A stretch of 64,000 nucleotides of DNA from Micromonospora okii (GTDB taxonomy: Bacteria; Actinomycetota; Actinomycetes; Mycobacteriales; Micromonosporaceae). Both the position numbers and the translations under genes were made by a program. The notes beneath the pieces are model-generated. The model worked only from the letters and a program-made list of their open reading frames with translations, had not been told where the DNA came from and ran no database searches. The DNA is taken from positions 1 to 64,000 of the forward strand of contig NZ_BBZF01000027.1 of the NCBI RefSeq assembly GCF_020884795.1, given 5' to 3'. How positions within the stretch are numbered: the first letter of the stretch is position 1; each line of letters starts with the position of its first letter. This document shows positions 1-7,832 of the stretch, piece by piece.

Positions 1-10
1 CCCCGTAGGC

Positions 11-36
11 GTTAACGGGGGGCCCTTCCTTACACC
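11..36. repeat. 3'-end repeat family A, copy 1
   Basis: GTTAAC followed by a GGGCCC-centred run and CCTTCCTTAC. Read from the neighbouring permease gene it begins directly after the stop codon as GTAAGGAAGGGCCCC and ends in GTTAAC. Related copies lie at 3849-3904 and 6422-6477. GGGCCC is self-complementary, so each copy can fold weakly; a 3'-end or terminator role is inferred only. Confidence 0.75.
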
Positions 37-882
37 TCAGCCGTCGCGCTTGGTGGTCCAGCGGAAGGTGGTCAGGCAGAGCACCAGGCCGATCACGCAC
101 CAGAGGGCGAGGACGAGAGCGACCCGGCCCAGCTCGAACGAGCCGCCGGGCTCCTGCGCACCGAAGCTCTCCGGCAGGAAGACCGCCCGCAGCCCCTGGC
201 ACATCCACTTCAGCGGGAACAGCGCCGCGACCTGCTGCATCCAGCTCGGCAGGCTGGTGAAGACGAAGAAGACGCCGGAGATGAACTGGAGGACCAGGGC
301 GACCGGGGTGACCACGGCCGAGCCGCTGCGCGCCGTCCGGGCCAGCGAGGAGATCGCGATGCCGCAGAGGGTGCACGCGGTGACGCCCAGGACGGAGACC
401 CAGCCGAAGGTGAGCCACCTGCCGGCCGTGCCGGGCAGTTCCAGGTCGAACAGGGCGACCGCGACGGCGAGCAGCAGGGCGGTCTCGGCGATGCCGATGG
501 CCACCACCATCAGCACCTTCCCGGCGAACCACACCCACTTCGGCATCGGGGTGCCCCGGTACCGCTTGAGCACCCCCCGGTCCCGCTCGATCGGGATCCA
601 GATGCCGAGGTTCTGGAAGCTGACCGTCATGAGGCCGGTGGCGATCATGCCGGTGATGAAGTACTGCGTGTAGCTCACGCCGGGGGCGATCTCGTCGCTG
701 AAGATGGCCGCGAAGATCAGGATCATGATGATCGGGAAGCCCATCGTGAAGACGACGGACTCCCGGCTGCGCAGGAACTGGGTGATCTCCAACCGCCCCT
801 GGCGCAGGGCGAGCGCGCCCGCCCCGAGCCGGCGGGCCGGTGCGGCGGCGACCGGGGCCGCCGGCCTCGTGGTGGTGGTCAT
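37..882 (-). CDS. ABC-2 type transporter permease
   Basis: A 281-residue integral membrane subunit of an ABC exporter. A cytoplasmic N-terminus of about 40 residues is followed by roughly six hydrophobic segments (near 44-62, 72-92, 121-145, 158-178, 190-209 and 253-272), the ABC-2 permease layout. The loop IPIERDRGVLKRYRGTP around 97-113 is the cytoplasmic coupling segment typical of drug and antibiotic exporters. Its ATG overlaps the end of the upstream ATPase gene by 4 bp (ATGA), so the two are translationally coupled and form one complex. The substrate cannot be read from sequence; the family exports hydrophobic compounds, polyketides or peptides. A family A repeat abuts the stop codon. 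Confidence 0.93.
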   Translation of the reverse strand: MTTTTRPAAPVAAAPARRLGAGALALRQGRLEITQFLRSRESVVFTMGFPIIMILIFAAIFSDEIAPGVSYTQYFITGMIATGLMTVSFQNLGIWIPIERDRGVLKRYRGTPMPKWVWFAGKVLMVVAIGIAETALLLAVAVALFDLELPGTAGRWLTFGWVSVLGVTACTLCGIAISSLARTARSGSAVVTPVALVLQFISGVFFVFTSLPSWMQQVAALFPLKWMCQGLRAVFLPESFGAQEPGGSFELGRVALVLALWCVIGLVLCLTTFRWTTKRDG

Positions 883-1727
883 GAGTGTCCGATCATCCGC
901 AGGTAGACGTCTTCCAGGGTCGGCCGGGTCACCGTGAGGCCGGGGACCTCGCCGCCGTAGCGCGCGGCCAGCTCCGCCACAAGGGCCGTCGGGGTCGCGG
1001 TCTCCGCCGCCTCCGGGGCCCCCTCCGGGGTACGCCAGGAGACCGTCGCCAGGGACTCCTGCCGGTTGCCGAGCCGGTTCGGCGGGGCCACCTCGACCAC
1101 CCGGCCGGCGGCGATCACCCCGACCCGGTCGGCGAGCGACTCGGCCTCGTCCAGGTAGTGCGTGGTGAGCACGATGGTGGTGCCGGCGGCGGAGAGGTCG
1201 CGGATCAGCTCCCAGAACTCGCGCCGGGCCTCGGGGTCGAAGCCGGTGGTCGGCTCGTCGAGGAAGAGCAGCTCGGGGCGGCCGATGATGCCCAGCGCCA
1301 CGTCGAGGCGGCGCTTCTGCCCGCCGGAGAGGGTGTGGGTGCGGGCCTTCGCCTTGGCCCCGAGGCCGACCCGCTCGACCACCTTCGCCGGGTCGTCGGC
1401 GTCGGGGTAGAAGCCGGAGAAGTGGCGGACCACCTCGGCGACGGTCAGCTCGTCGAACTCGCCGGTGCCCTGGAGGACGATGCCGACCCGGGAGCGCCAG
1501 CCGGCGTCGGGGCGGGCCGGGTCGGAGCCGAGCACACGTACCTCACCGGCGTCGCGCTGCCGGTAGCCCTCCAGGATCTCCACCGTGGTGGTCTTGCCGG
1601 CGCCGTTCGGGCCGAGCAGGGCGAACACCTCGCCCCGGCGGACGTCCAGGTCCACGCCCGCCACCGCGACGTTGTCGCCGTACGCCTTGCGCAGCCCCCG
1701 GACGGAGATCGCGAGCTCGTCATCCAT
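879..1727 (-). CDS. ABC transporter ATP-binding protein
   Basis: A 282-residue nucleotide-binding subunit that powers the adjacent permease. Walker A is GPNGAGKTT (39-47), the signature is LSGGQKRR, Walker B is LLFLDEPTTGFDPEA and the H-loop is in TTHYLDEAE. The C-terminal 60 residues form the extension common in DrrA/CcmA-type exporter ATPases. It overlaps the permease start by 4 bp, giving a two-gene operon transcribed away from meaA. The gap to meaA on the opposite strand is about 117 bp and must hold both promoters. The transported substrate is unknown. Confidence 0.94.
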   Translation of the reverse strand: MDDELAISVRGLRKAYGDNVAVAGVDLDVRRGEVFALLGPNGAGKTTTVEILEGYRQRDAGEVRVLGSDPARPDAGWRSRVGIVLQGTGEFDELTVAEVVRHFSGFYPDADDPAKVVERVGLGAKAKARTHTLSGGQKRRLDVALGIIGRPELLFLDEPTTGFDPEARREFWELIRDLSAAGTTIVLTTHYLDEAESLADRVGVIAAGRVVEVAPPNRLGNRQESLATVSWRTPEGAPEAAETATPTALVAELAARYGGEVPGLTVTRPTLEDVYLRMIGHS

Positions 1728-1815
1728 GCCGTCAAGTGTGCGCCGCGCGGGCGGGCCGGCGGCCCCCGGGGTGTCCGGCGCGACATGGGCCTGTGCGGTT
1801 TTTCACCCCCGCAGG

Positions 1816-1837
1816 TGACTTAACGGTAACTTAGACT
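1816..1837 (+). promoter_or_regulatory. Candidate operator and -10 box of meaA
   Basis: TGACTTAACGGTAAC (1816-1830) matches TTACTGAACGGTAGC upstream of ccr at 12 of 15 positions. It sits directly before TAGACT (1832-1837), a good -10 box 7 nt before the meaA ATG. There is no Shine-Dalgarno sequence, so the transcript is probably leaderless. A repressor bound here would cover the promoter core. The binding protein is unknown. Confidence 0.5.
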
Positions 1838-1844
1838 CCCGTCC

Positions 1845-3851
1845 ATGGACGAGAAGGCTCCCCCCGGCCGACTTCCCGAGCGCGACCGCCCCTGGGTGAT
1901 GCGCACCTACGCCGGGCACTCCTCGGCCGCCGCCAGCAACGCGCTCTTCCGGCGGAACCTGGCCAAGGGGCAGACCGGCCTGTCCGTCGCCTTCGACCTG
2001 CCGACCCAGACCGGGTACGACCCGGACCACGAACTGGCCACCGGCGAGGTCGGCCGGGTCGGCGTGCCGGTGACCCACCTCGGCGACATGCGGGCCCTCT
2101 TCGACGGCATCCCGCTGGCCGACACGAACACCTCCATGACGATCAACGCGCCCGCGATGTGGCTGCTCGCCCTCTACGGCACCGTCGGCGCGGAGCAGGG
2201 CGCCGAGCTGGCGCGCTGCGCCGGCACCACGCAGAACGACATCATCAAGGAATACCTGTCCCGGGGCACGTACATCTTCCCGCCGGCGGCGTCGCTGCGG
2301 CTGACCGCCGACGTCATCGCGTACACGCTGCGCGAGATGCCGCGGTGGAACCCGGTGAACGTCTGCTCGTACCACCTCCAGGAGGCCGGCGCGACGCCGG
2401 TGCAGGAGGTCGGTTTCGCCCTCGCCACCGCCGTGGCCGTGCTCGACGCCGTGCGCGACGCCGGCCAGGTGCCGGCCGAGCGGATGGGCGACGTGGTGCA
2501 GCGCATCTCCTTCTTCGTCAACGCCGGGGTGCGCTTCGTCGAGGAGAGCGCCAAGATGCGCGCGTTCTGCGCGCTCTGGGACGAGATCACCCGCGACCGG
2601 TACGGCGTCGACGACCCCAGGCGGCGCCGGTTCCGCTACGGCGTGCAGGTCAACTCGCTCGGGCTGACCGAGGCCCAGCCGGAGAACAACATCCAGCGCA
2701 TCGTGCTGGAGATGCTCGGCGTCACCCTGTCCCGCGACGCCCGCGCCCGCGCGGTGCAGCTCCCGGCCTGGAACGAGGCGCTCGGCCTGCCCCGCCCGTG
2801 GGACCAGCAGTGGTCGCTGCGGATGCAGCAGGTGCTCGCGTACGAGTCGGACCTGCTGGAGTACCCGGACCTCTTCGCCGGCTCGCACGTGATGACCGCC
2901 CTGGTCGACGAGATCGTCACCGGGGCCCGGGTCGAGCTGGACAGGGTGCTGGAGATAGGCGGCGTGGTGGCGGCCGTCGAGTCCGGGTACCTCAAGAGCG
3001 CGCTGGTCGCCTCGCTGGCCGAGCGCCGCCGCCGGATGGAGGCCGGCACCGACGTGGTGGTCGGCGTCAACCGGTTCACCGAGACCGAGCCGTCACCGCT
3101 GACGGCGGCCGGCGCGGAGGCGGTCGAGCAGGTGGACCCGGCGGTCGAGGCGGCGGCCGTGGACGCCGTACGCCGGTGGCGGGCCGACCGGGACGACGCG
3201 GCGGTCGGCGCGGCCCTCGACCGGCTGCGCGCGGACGCCGCGACCACCGCGAACCTGATGGCGGCCACGCTGGAGTGCGTGCGGGCCGGCGTGACCACCG
3301 GCGAGTGGGCCGGCGCGCTGCGCCAGGTCTTCGGCGAGTACCGGGCCCCCACCGGGCTGGCCGGCGGGGCCGGGGTGGGCGGCGACGCCGGCCTGGCCGG
3401 CGTGCGGGAGCGGGTCGCCGCCACCGCCCGCGAACTGGGCAGCGGGCGGCTGCGGCTGCTCGTCGGCAAGCCCGGCCTGGACGGGCACTCCAACGGCGCG
3501 GAGCAGATCGCGGTGCGTGCCCGCGACGCCGGGTTCGAGGTGATCTACCAGGGCATCCGGCTGACCGCCGGGCAGATCGTCGCCGCCGCCGTGGAGGAGG
3601 ACGTCGACCTGGTCGGCCTGTCCGTGCTCTCCGGCTCGCACCTGGCCGCCGTGCCGGCGGTGCTGGACGGCCTGCGCGCCGCCGGTCGGGGCGACCTGCC
3701 GGTGGTGGTCGGCGGCATCATCCCGGCCGCCGACGCCGAGGCGCTGCGGGCCGCCGGGGTGGCCCGCGTCTTCACGCCGAAGGACTTCGCGCTCACCGGC
3801 ATCGTCGACGACCTGGTGACCGTCATCCGCACCGCCAACGCCCTGGGGTAA
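1845..3851 (+). CDS. meaA: Ethylmalonyl-CoA mutase (MeaA type)
   Basis: A 668-residue coenzyme-B12 mutase with catalytic TIM-barrel domain (about 1-520) and B12-binding domain (about 530-660) on one chain. The cobalt-ligating motif D-x-H-x-x-G is D546, H548, G551. RTYAGHS (Tyr22) and SRGTYIFPP (Arg140) mark the MeaA/Ecm branch; the His in AGHS replaces the Phe of methylmalonyl-CoA mutase. The expected reaction is (2R)-ethylmalonyl-CoA to methylsuccinyl-CoA, downstream of Ccr (18608-19966). The N-terminus is short, as usual for Ecm. No Shine-Dalgarno is seen and TAGACT lies 7 nt upstream, so it is likely leaderless. The stop codon is inside a repeat. Methylmalonyl-CoA mutase is unlikely given these motifs and the length. 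Confidence 0.9.
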   Translation: MDEKAPPGRLPERDRPWVMRTYAGHSSAAASNALFRRNLAKGQTGLSVAFDLPTQTGYDPDHELATGEVGRVGVPVTHLGDMRALFDGIPLADTNTSMTINAPAMWLLALYGTVGAEQGAELARCAGTTQNDIIKEYLSRGTYIFPPAASLRLTADVIAYTLREMPRWNPVNVCSYHLQEAGATPVQEVGFALATAVAVLDAVRDAGQVPAERMGDVVQRISFFVNAGVRFVEESAKMRAFCALWDEITRDRYGVDDPRRRRFRYGVQVNSLGLTEAQPENNIQRIVLEMLGVTLSRDARARAVQLPAWNEALGLPRPWDQQWSLRMQQVLAYESDLLEYPDLFAGSHVMTALVDEIVTGARVELDRVLEIGGVVAAVESGYLKSALVASLAERRRRMEAGTDVVVGVNRFTETEPSPLTAAGAEAVEQVDPAVEAAAVDAVRRWRADRDDAAVGAALDRLRADAATTANLMAATLECVRAGVTTGEWAGALRQVFGEYRAPTGLAGGAGVGGDAGLAGVRERVAATARELGSGRLRLLVGKPGLDGHSNGAEQIAVRARDAGFEVIYQGIRLTAGQIVAAAVEEDVDLVGLSVLSGSHLAAVPAVLDGLRAAGRGDLPVVVGGIIPAADAEALRAAGVARVFTPKDFALTGIVDDLVTVIRTANALG

Positions 3852-3904
3852 GGAAGGGCCCCTTGTTAACGCATAACGTTGTACAAGGGCCCCTTCCTAA
3901 CACC
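3849..3904. repeat. 3'-end repeat family A, copies 2 and 3 in inverted orientation
   Basis: Two copies face each other: TAAGGAAGGGCCCCTTGTTA starts with the meaA stop codon, and GTACAAGGGCCCCTTCCTAA is its near inverted repeat (16-nt arms with one mismatch). The element lies between convergent meaA and the DUF1540 gene. It could fold into a long hairpin and end transcription from both sides; this is inferred. Confidence 0.8.
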
Positions 3905-3932
3905 TCGGGCCAGCGTCCGGGCCCGGCGGCGG

Positions 3933-4229
3933 TCAGCGACCGTCGTACGTCAGGCAGTCGGCCATGTCGTTGTCCGGGCCGACCCGGATCGCCGGGGCGT
4001 GGCACTCCAGGCCCGAGTTGTGCCGGCAGTCCGCGCGCTTGCACGCGCCGACCTGAGCGGTCATGGCCTCGACCCCGCCGCGTACCGGCATCTCGACGAA
4101 GGTGTGGCAGTGCGCGTGATCGGCGCTGCCGATCGTGATGGCGAACGCGTGACAGTCGCCGGTGTGGTTGTACGCGCAGGTCGCGACCACGCATTCCTGG
4201 ACGGGTGGCATCTCCATCGCCGTCGCCAT
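3933..4229 (-). CDS. DUF1540 domain protein, two domains
   Basis: A 98-residue soluble protein made of two tandem DUF1540 units. Unit one has C-x4-C-x7-C and a later Cys within AFAITIGSADHAHC (about 13-41); unit two repeats this as CKRADCRHNSGLEC and APAIRVG...DC (63-92). Eight Cys with nearby His suggest metal or redox binding, but the biochemical role of the family is unknown. I chose the ATG at 4229 because GGAGG lies 6 nt upstream and the conserved sequence begins just after it; the longer frame is Arg-rich and lacks support. It converges with meaA across the repeat pair. Confidence 0.85.
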   Translation of the reverse strand: MATAMEMPPVQECVVATCAYNHTGDCHAFAITIGSADHAHCHTFVEMPVRGGVEAMTAQVGACKRADCRHNSGLECHAPAIRVGPDNDMADCLTYDGR

Positions 4230-4317
4230 GACGACCTCCTCCGGGACTCTCGCCGAATCTCCTTCCGATATTAGGCTTATGCCCGGTTCTAGGCGGGGGA
4301 TCTGCCGAGCGGGTCGA

Positions 4318-5292
4318 TCAGCCGGGCCGGGACGGGTCGAGCACCTCCGACAGCGGCGCCGGCGACAGGCCACGGGCCGCGAGCCCCGCCAGGATGTGCG
4401 GCAGGGCCTCGTCCGTCATCGCCGCGTTCGCCTCGGTGACGTGCAGGACGACGACGGAGCCGGGACGAACCCGGGACAGCACCGCGTCGACGATCGGCCG
4501 CCAGGACTTCGCGAACGGATCTCCGCTGATCACGTCGCCGTCCACGACCGTGACGCCCAGCGGGGCGAGCTCCGTCAGCGCGGCCCGGTCGTGGCAGAGC
4601 CCGGGGAAGCGGAAGTACCGCGTCTGTCGCCCGCCGTAGGGGGCGATCACGTCGAACGTCCGGGCCACGTCGTCCGCCATCCGCCGCCGGGGGATCGCCG
4701 GCAGGCCGTAGCAGGCCGAGGTGAAGGCGAGATGGCCGTACGTGTGGTTGGCCAGCTCGAAGCGCGGGTTGGCGGCCAGGCGGCGGGTCACGTCGGGGTA
4801 CTCCTCGACCCACTTGCCCGTCAGGAAGAAGGTGGCCGGCACCCGCTCGCGCTCCAGTCGGTCCAGGATCGCCAGGTTCGCGTACGACCGGACGGCGCCA
4901 CTGCGCAACTGGTGCCGCATCGCGTCGGTCATGTCCGCGTCGAAGGTGAGCGCCACCCTGTTGCCGGTGCGAGGCCCGTGGTCGACCACCGGCGGGCGTG
5001 TTCCGGGCCGGCTCGCCCCCGGCACCGCCGTCGTCCCGGGCCCGCTCGACCCCGCCCGGTCGGGCGTCGGTGACTGTTCCGTCCGCTCCGTCCGCGGCGG
5101 TTCCGTCTGTCCCCGGCTGTCCCGGGCCGGCGGATCGCCCGCGGTCTCCGAGGGGGTCGGCAATCCGGCGAGGGAGGCGTGGCGGTCGTCGCGCAACGGG
5201 GTCGGCACAGCGAGCAGGGCGACGACACCGGCGAGGGAGGCGAGGGCGGCGACCGCCGCCAGCAGGGGGGCGCGGGAGTTCTTCGCGGGCAC
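4318..5292 (-). CDS. Polysaccharide deacetylase (NodB homology), membrane-anchored
   Basis: A 324-residue protein with a single N-terminal hydrophobic segment (about 9-30), a Pro/Thr/Arg-rich spacer to about 110 and a NodB-type domain from 112 to 310. Motif 1 is TFDADM (Asp118, Asp120) where TFDDG is usual, motif 2 is HTYGH (His183, His187), motif 3 is RFPGLC (228-233), and the C-terminal motif is VLHV (His284). These residues bind a metal and deacetylate N-acetyl groups on peptidoglycan or other cell-wall polysaccharide outside the membrane. The start is GTG without a clear ribosome site. It is a single gene, divergent from the secreted protein at 5754. Confidence 0.88.
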   Translation of the reverse strand: MPAKNSRAPLLAAVAALASLAGVVALLAVPTPLRDDRHASLAGLPTPSETAGDPPARDSRGQTEPPRTERTEQSPTPDRAGSSGPGTTAVPGASRPGTRPPVVDHGPRTGNRVALTFDADMTDAMRHQLRSGAVRSYANLAILDRLERERVPATFFLTGKWVEEYPDVTRRLAANPRFELANHTYGHLAFTSACYGLPAIPRRRMADDVARTFDVIAPYGGRQTRYFRFPGLCHDRAALTELAPLGVTVVDGDVISGDPFAKSWRPIVDAVLSRVRPGSVVVLHVTEANAAMTDEALPHILAGLAARGLSPAPLSEVLDPSRPG

Positions 5293-5753
5293 CGGAAGAT
5301 GATCTCAATCGAGTACGGATTGCGAGGCCCCGCCGCGACCCCGGCACCTGTCCCGCGTTTCCCCGACGTGCGTCGTATGGCCGATATGTCGGGAATCATG
5401 TCGTCCGGTTCTATCTCGTCTACGTCCCTCGGAAGGGGTTGGCCGGACGCTCGCTCAGGCGATGTGACCGGCGGCATCGTGGGGTCGGAATCGTGGCGGG
5501 CCCGGGGTGGTTACACATGGCGTACGACCGAGTAGCGCAGTGCCTCTGACCTGCGCCGACGCCCCCACCCCCCGGGTTGCCGCTTGGGAATGACGGTGGG
5601 TGGCCGGTCGTTACACATGGTCCCCGGGCCGCGAGTCGGCCGGGCGAAGACTTTCCCTCGTGATTTCTTGTTGGGCGCCGTGCGTGGTGCTCACACCCAC
5701 CCTGTGCTGATCCCCTTTGGGGTGGGTGTCGATCCCCCGAATGGAGCTTTGTC
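5293..5753. other. Long intergenic region with repeated motif and hairpin
   Basis: No convincing gene lies in these 461 bases. They hold a 10-bp direct repeat, TTACACATGG, at 5511-5520 and 5611-5620 (exactly 100 bp apart), and a hairpin just before the next start codon. I found no match to the c-di-AMP riboswitch consensus that often precedes cell-wall hydrolase genes. Confidence 0.7.
5693..5729 (+). promoter_or_regulatory. Hairpin in the leader of the transglycosylase-like gene
   Basis: ACACCCACCC (5693-5702) and GGGTGGGTGT (5720-5729) are exact inverted repeats of 10 bp. The loop contains CCCC-TTT-GGGG, which can form a competing small stem with the right arm. The hairpin ends 24 nt before the ATG at 5754, so it may act on translation or elongation. 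No ligand is suggested. Confidence 0.55.
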
Positions 5754-6356
5754 ATGAACACGATGCTGCGTAAGAGTGTGCTGGGTATCGCTGGTCTGGC
5801 CTTCGCCGGTGGTCTGGCCGCCGGTCCTCTGAACCACGACACCACCGCCCCCGCCGCTGCGGTGGATGCCCGGCCCGTCGCCGCCGCGGTGCAGGCCGAC
5901 AAGCCGGCGGTGGAGACCGGGAAGCTGGTTCCGCACGGTGTGCAGGGTGAGCAGTCGCGTATCGACCTTGACGACGAGCAGACGGCGAACGTGAAGGCGA
6001 TCATCGCCGCGACGAAGAAGGCCGGCATGGACGAGCGTGCCGCCGTGGTCTCGATCGGTACGGCGTTGCAGGAGTCGAAGCTGGAGAACCTGGGTCACCT
6101 GGGTGACCGCAACGACCACGACTCGCAGGGCCTGTTCCAGCAGCGCCCGTCGTCCGGCTGGGGCAGCGTGGAGCAGATCACCGACCCCGAGTACGCGACC
6201 ATGGCGTTCCTGAAGGGCCTCAAGCAGGTCGACGGCTGGCAGGACATGCCCCTGACCGAGGCCGCCCAGACGGTGCAGGTGTCGGCGTACCCCGACCACT
6301 ACGCCCAGTGGGAGCAGCAGGCCGCCGACCTCGTCGCCCAGCACTGGAACAGCTAA
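5754..6356 (+). CDS. Secreted transglycosylase-like protein
   Basis: A 200-residue secreted protein. The signal peptide runs to about residue 24-40 (hydrophobic SVLGIAGLAFAGGLAAG). The C-terminal half resembles small actinobacterial lysozyme-like domains: a helix with ALQESKLENL carrying a candidate catalytic Glu, then GDRNDHDSQGLFQQRPSSGWG, the usual segment in SLT-like and Rpf-neighbour proteins. The likely role is peptidoglycan cleavage during growth or germination, outside the cell. It stands alone with its own leader and a strong hairpin after the stop. Family assignment is by motif memory; an alternative is a non-catalytic wall-binding protein. Confidence 0.7.
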   Translation: MNTMLRKSVLGIAGLAFAGGLAAGPLNHDTTAPAAAVDARPVAAAVQADKPAVETGKLVPHGVQGEQSRIDLDDEQTANVKAIIAATKKAGMDERAAVVSIGTALQESKLENLGHLGDRNDHDSQGLFQQRPSSGWGSVEQITDPEYATMAFLKGLKQVDGWQDMPLTEAAQTVQVSAYPDHYAQWEQQAADLVAQHWNS

Positions 6357-6379
6357 GACCCACCCGCACCACCCCGCCT

Positions 6380-6415
6380 ACCGGCCGGACCCCGACCCAC
6401 GGGGGCCCGGCCGGT
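6380..6415 (+). terminator. Hairpin terminator after 5754-6356
   Basis: ACCGGCCGG and CCGGCCGGT form a 9-bp stem, with CCCC and GGGG able to extend it inside the loop. There is no T tract, which is common in high-GC actinobacteria. Confidence 0.65.
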
Positions 6416-6421
6416 TGGCGT

Positions 6422-6477
6422 GTTAGCAGGGGACCCTTCCTATACCGAAAGCGTTAACAAGGGGCCCTTCCTTACTA
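6422..6477. repeat. 3'-end repeat family A, copies 4 and 5 in tandem
   Basis: A diverged copy (GTTAGCAGGGGACCCTTCCT, 6422-6441) is followed by a good copy (GTTAACAAGGGGCCCTTCCT, 6453-6472). Read on the minus strand, the second begins right after the TAG stop codon of the DUF4126 gene, the same relation as at the other loci. Confidence 0.78.
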
Positions 6478-7080
6478 GGCGGCGCGGGCGGGGCGGCGGT
6501 CGCGGCGGCGGTCCCTGCGGCGTCGGACGAACCAGTACACGAAGAGGGCGAGGCCGACGAGGAACGCCAGCACCAGGGCGGGCAGGATGATCGCCACCAC
6601 GGACATCACCACGCTGGTGGCGTCCTCGGCGGTGCTGGCCACGGGGGCGCCGAAGCCGGCGGTGGTCGCGTTGACCACCGGGCGGGCGGCGGACTTGAGC
6701 AGGTGCACGCCGAGGGCGATGAGCACGCCGGTGACCACCGGCACCCACTGGCTCGACGTGAAGAACTGGCCGGGGTCGCTGACGGTGACGGTCTCGGAGG
6801 CGGAGCCCGCGCCGAAGGCGAGGCCGCCGGCGGTGGGGCGCACCACGGTCTGGACGACGTCGTTGACGTGGTCGACCACGGGCACCTTGTCGGCGACGAC
6901 CTCGACGGCGAGCAGCACCGCGAGGATGACGACGACCCACCCGTTGCCGAGCCACTGCCACCCGCTGGGCAGGTCGATCAGGTCGGTGTAGCGGGCCAGG
7001 AGCCCCATGGTGAGCAGGGGGATGTAGGCGTTCAGGCCCGCCGAGGCGGCCAGCCCGGTACCCGTCAACACTTCGAACAC
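6475..7080 (-). CDS. DUF4126 family membrane protein
   Basis: A 201-residue membrane protein of the DUF4126 family. The N-terminus [20 protein letters not shown] is the family hallmark. Hydrophobic segments lie near 5-35, 55-70, 110-130 and 165-190, and the tail is Arg-rich ([11 protein letters not shown]), hence cytoplasmic. I placed the start at the GTG of 7080 since the conserved block begins there. The function of the family is unknown. It is divergent from nucS with about 70 bp between the starts. Confidence 0.82.
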   Translation of the reverse strand: MFEVLTGTGLAASAGLNAYIPLLTMGLLARYTDLIDLPSGWQWLGNGWVVVILAVLLAVEVVADKVPVVDHVNDVVQTVVRPTAGGLAFGAGSASETVTVSDPGQFFTSSQWVPVVTGVLIALGVHLLKSAARPVVNATTAGFGAPVASTAEDATSVVMSVVAIILPALVLAFLVGLALFVYWFVRRRRDRRRDRRPARAA

Positions 7081-7139
7081 CGTCTCAGCATTGCACCGGC
7101 ACGCCAGTGCCGCTCGTCGGCGGACGGCGGGCACTCCGC

Positions 7140-7145
7140 TACCCT
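7140..7145 (+). promoter_or_regulatory. -10 box of nucS (leaderless)
   Basis: TACCCT ends 6 nt before the GTG start at 7152 and no ribosome-binding site is present, which fits a leaderless transcript. Confidence 0.5.
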
Positions 7146-7151
7146 CGTCGG

Positions 7152-7811
7152 GTGCGGCTGGTTATTGCGAAGTGCTCGGTGGACTACGTGGGACGGCTCT
7201 CGGCGCACCTGCCGCTGGCCACCCGTTTGCTCATGGTGAAGGCGGACGGCTCGGTGTCGATCCACGCCGACGACCGGGCGTACAAGCCGCTGAACTGGAT
7301 GAGCCCACCCTGCCGGCTGGAGGAGGCCCCCGGCGTGTGGCGGGTGGTGAACAAGGCCGGCGAGGAGCTGCGGATCACCCTGGAGGAGGTCTTCCAGGAC
7401 ACGTCGTACGAGCTGGGCGTCGACCCGGGCCTGCGCAAGGACGGCGTCGAGGCGCACCTTCAGGAGCTGCTGGCCGCCAACCCGGCCGTGCTCGGCGAGG
7501 GGTACACGCTGGTCCGTCGGGAGTACATGACGGCGATCGGGCCGGTGGACCTGCTCTGCCGGGACGCCAACTCCGGCGCGGTCGCCGTCGAGGTGAAGCG
7601 GCGCGGCGAGATCGACGGGGTGGAGCAGCTCACCCGCTACCTCGAACTCATGAACCGCGACCCGCTGCTCGCCCCGGTCACCGGCGTCTTCGCCGCCCAG
7701 GAGATCAAGCCGCAGGCCCGGGTGCTGGCGACGGACCGGGGCATCCGGTGCGTCGTGGTCGACTACGACAAGCTGCGCGGGATCGAGCGCGACGAGCTGA
7801 CCCTGTTCTGA
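7152..7811 (+). CDS. nucS: Mismatch-specific endonuclease NucS/EndoMS
   Basis: A 219-residue nuclease that cuts both strands at mismatches and carries out mismatch repair in actinobacteria that lack MutS/MutL. The N-terminal DNA-binding domain covers about 1-105. The C-terminal RecB-like nuclease has GPVDLLCRD (Asp133) and the E-x-K motif VAVEVKRRG (Glu147, Lys149). The chain ends in DELTLF, a candidate sliding-clamp-binding tail. The length is close to the roughly 220 residues of mycobacterial NucS. The GTG at 7152 matches the family N-terminus MRLVIA and follows a -10 box by 6 nt; the longer frame from 7107 adds unrelated residues. It converges with the aldehyde dehydrogenase gene. Confidence 0.93.
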   Translation: MRLVIAKCSVDYVGRLSAHLPLATRLLMVKADGSVSIHADDRAYKPLNWMSPPCRLEEAPGVWRVVNKAGEELRITLEEVFQDTSYELGVDPGLRKDGVEAHLQELLAANPAVLGEGYTLVRREYMTAIGPVDLLCRDANSGAVAVEVKRRGEIDGVEQLTRYLELMNRDPLLAPVTGVFAAQEIKPQARVLATDRGIRCVVVDYDKLRGIERDELTLF

Positions 7812-7832
7812 CCGGGCCCGCCCGCCCGTCGG

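Noticed and set aside
1728-1844. Cobalamin riboswitch before meaA (and icmA)
   Set aside because: meaA appears leaderless and icmA has a leader of only about 30 nt, too short for this RNA.
5600-5753. c-di-AMP (ydaO-type) riboswitch before a wall-lytic gene
   Set aside because: I looked for the conserved GGGGTGAA and CCGAATCCGTCAGCTAAC-like blocks and found neither.
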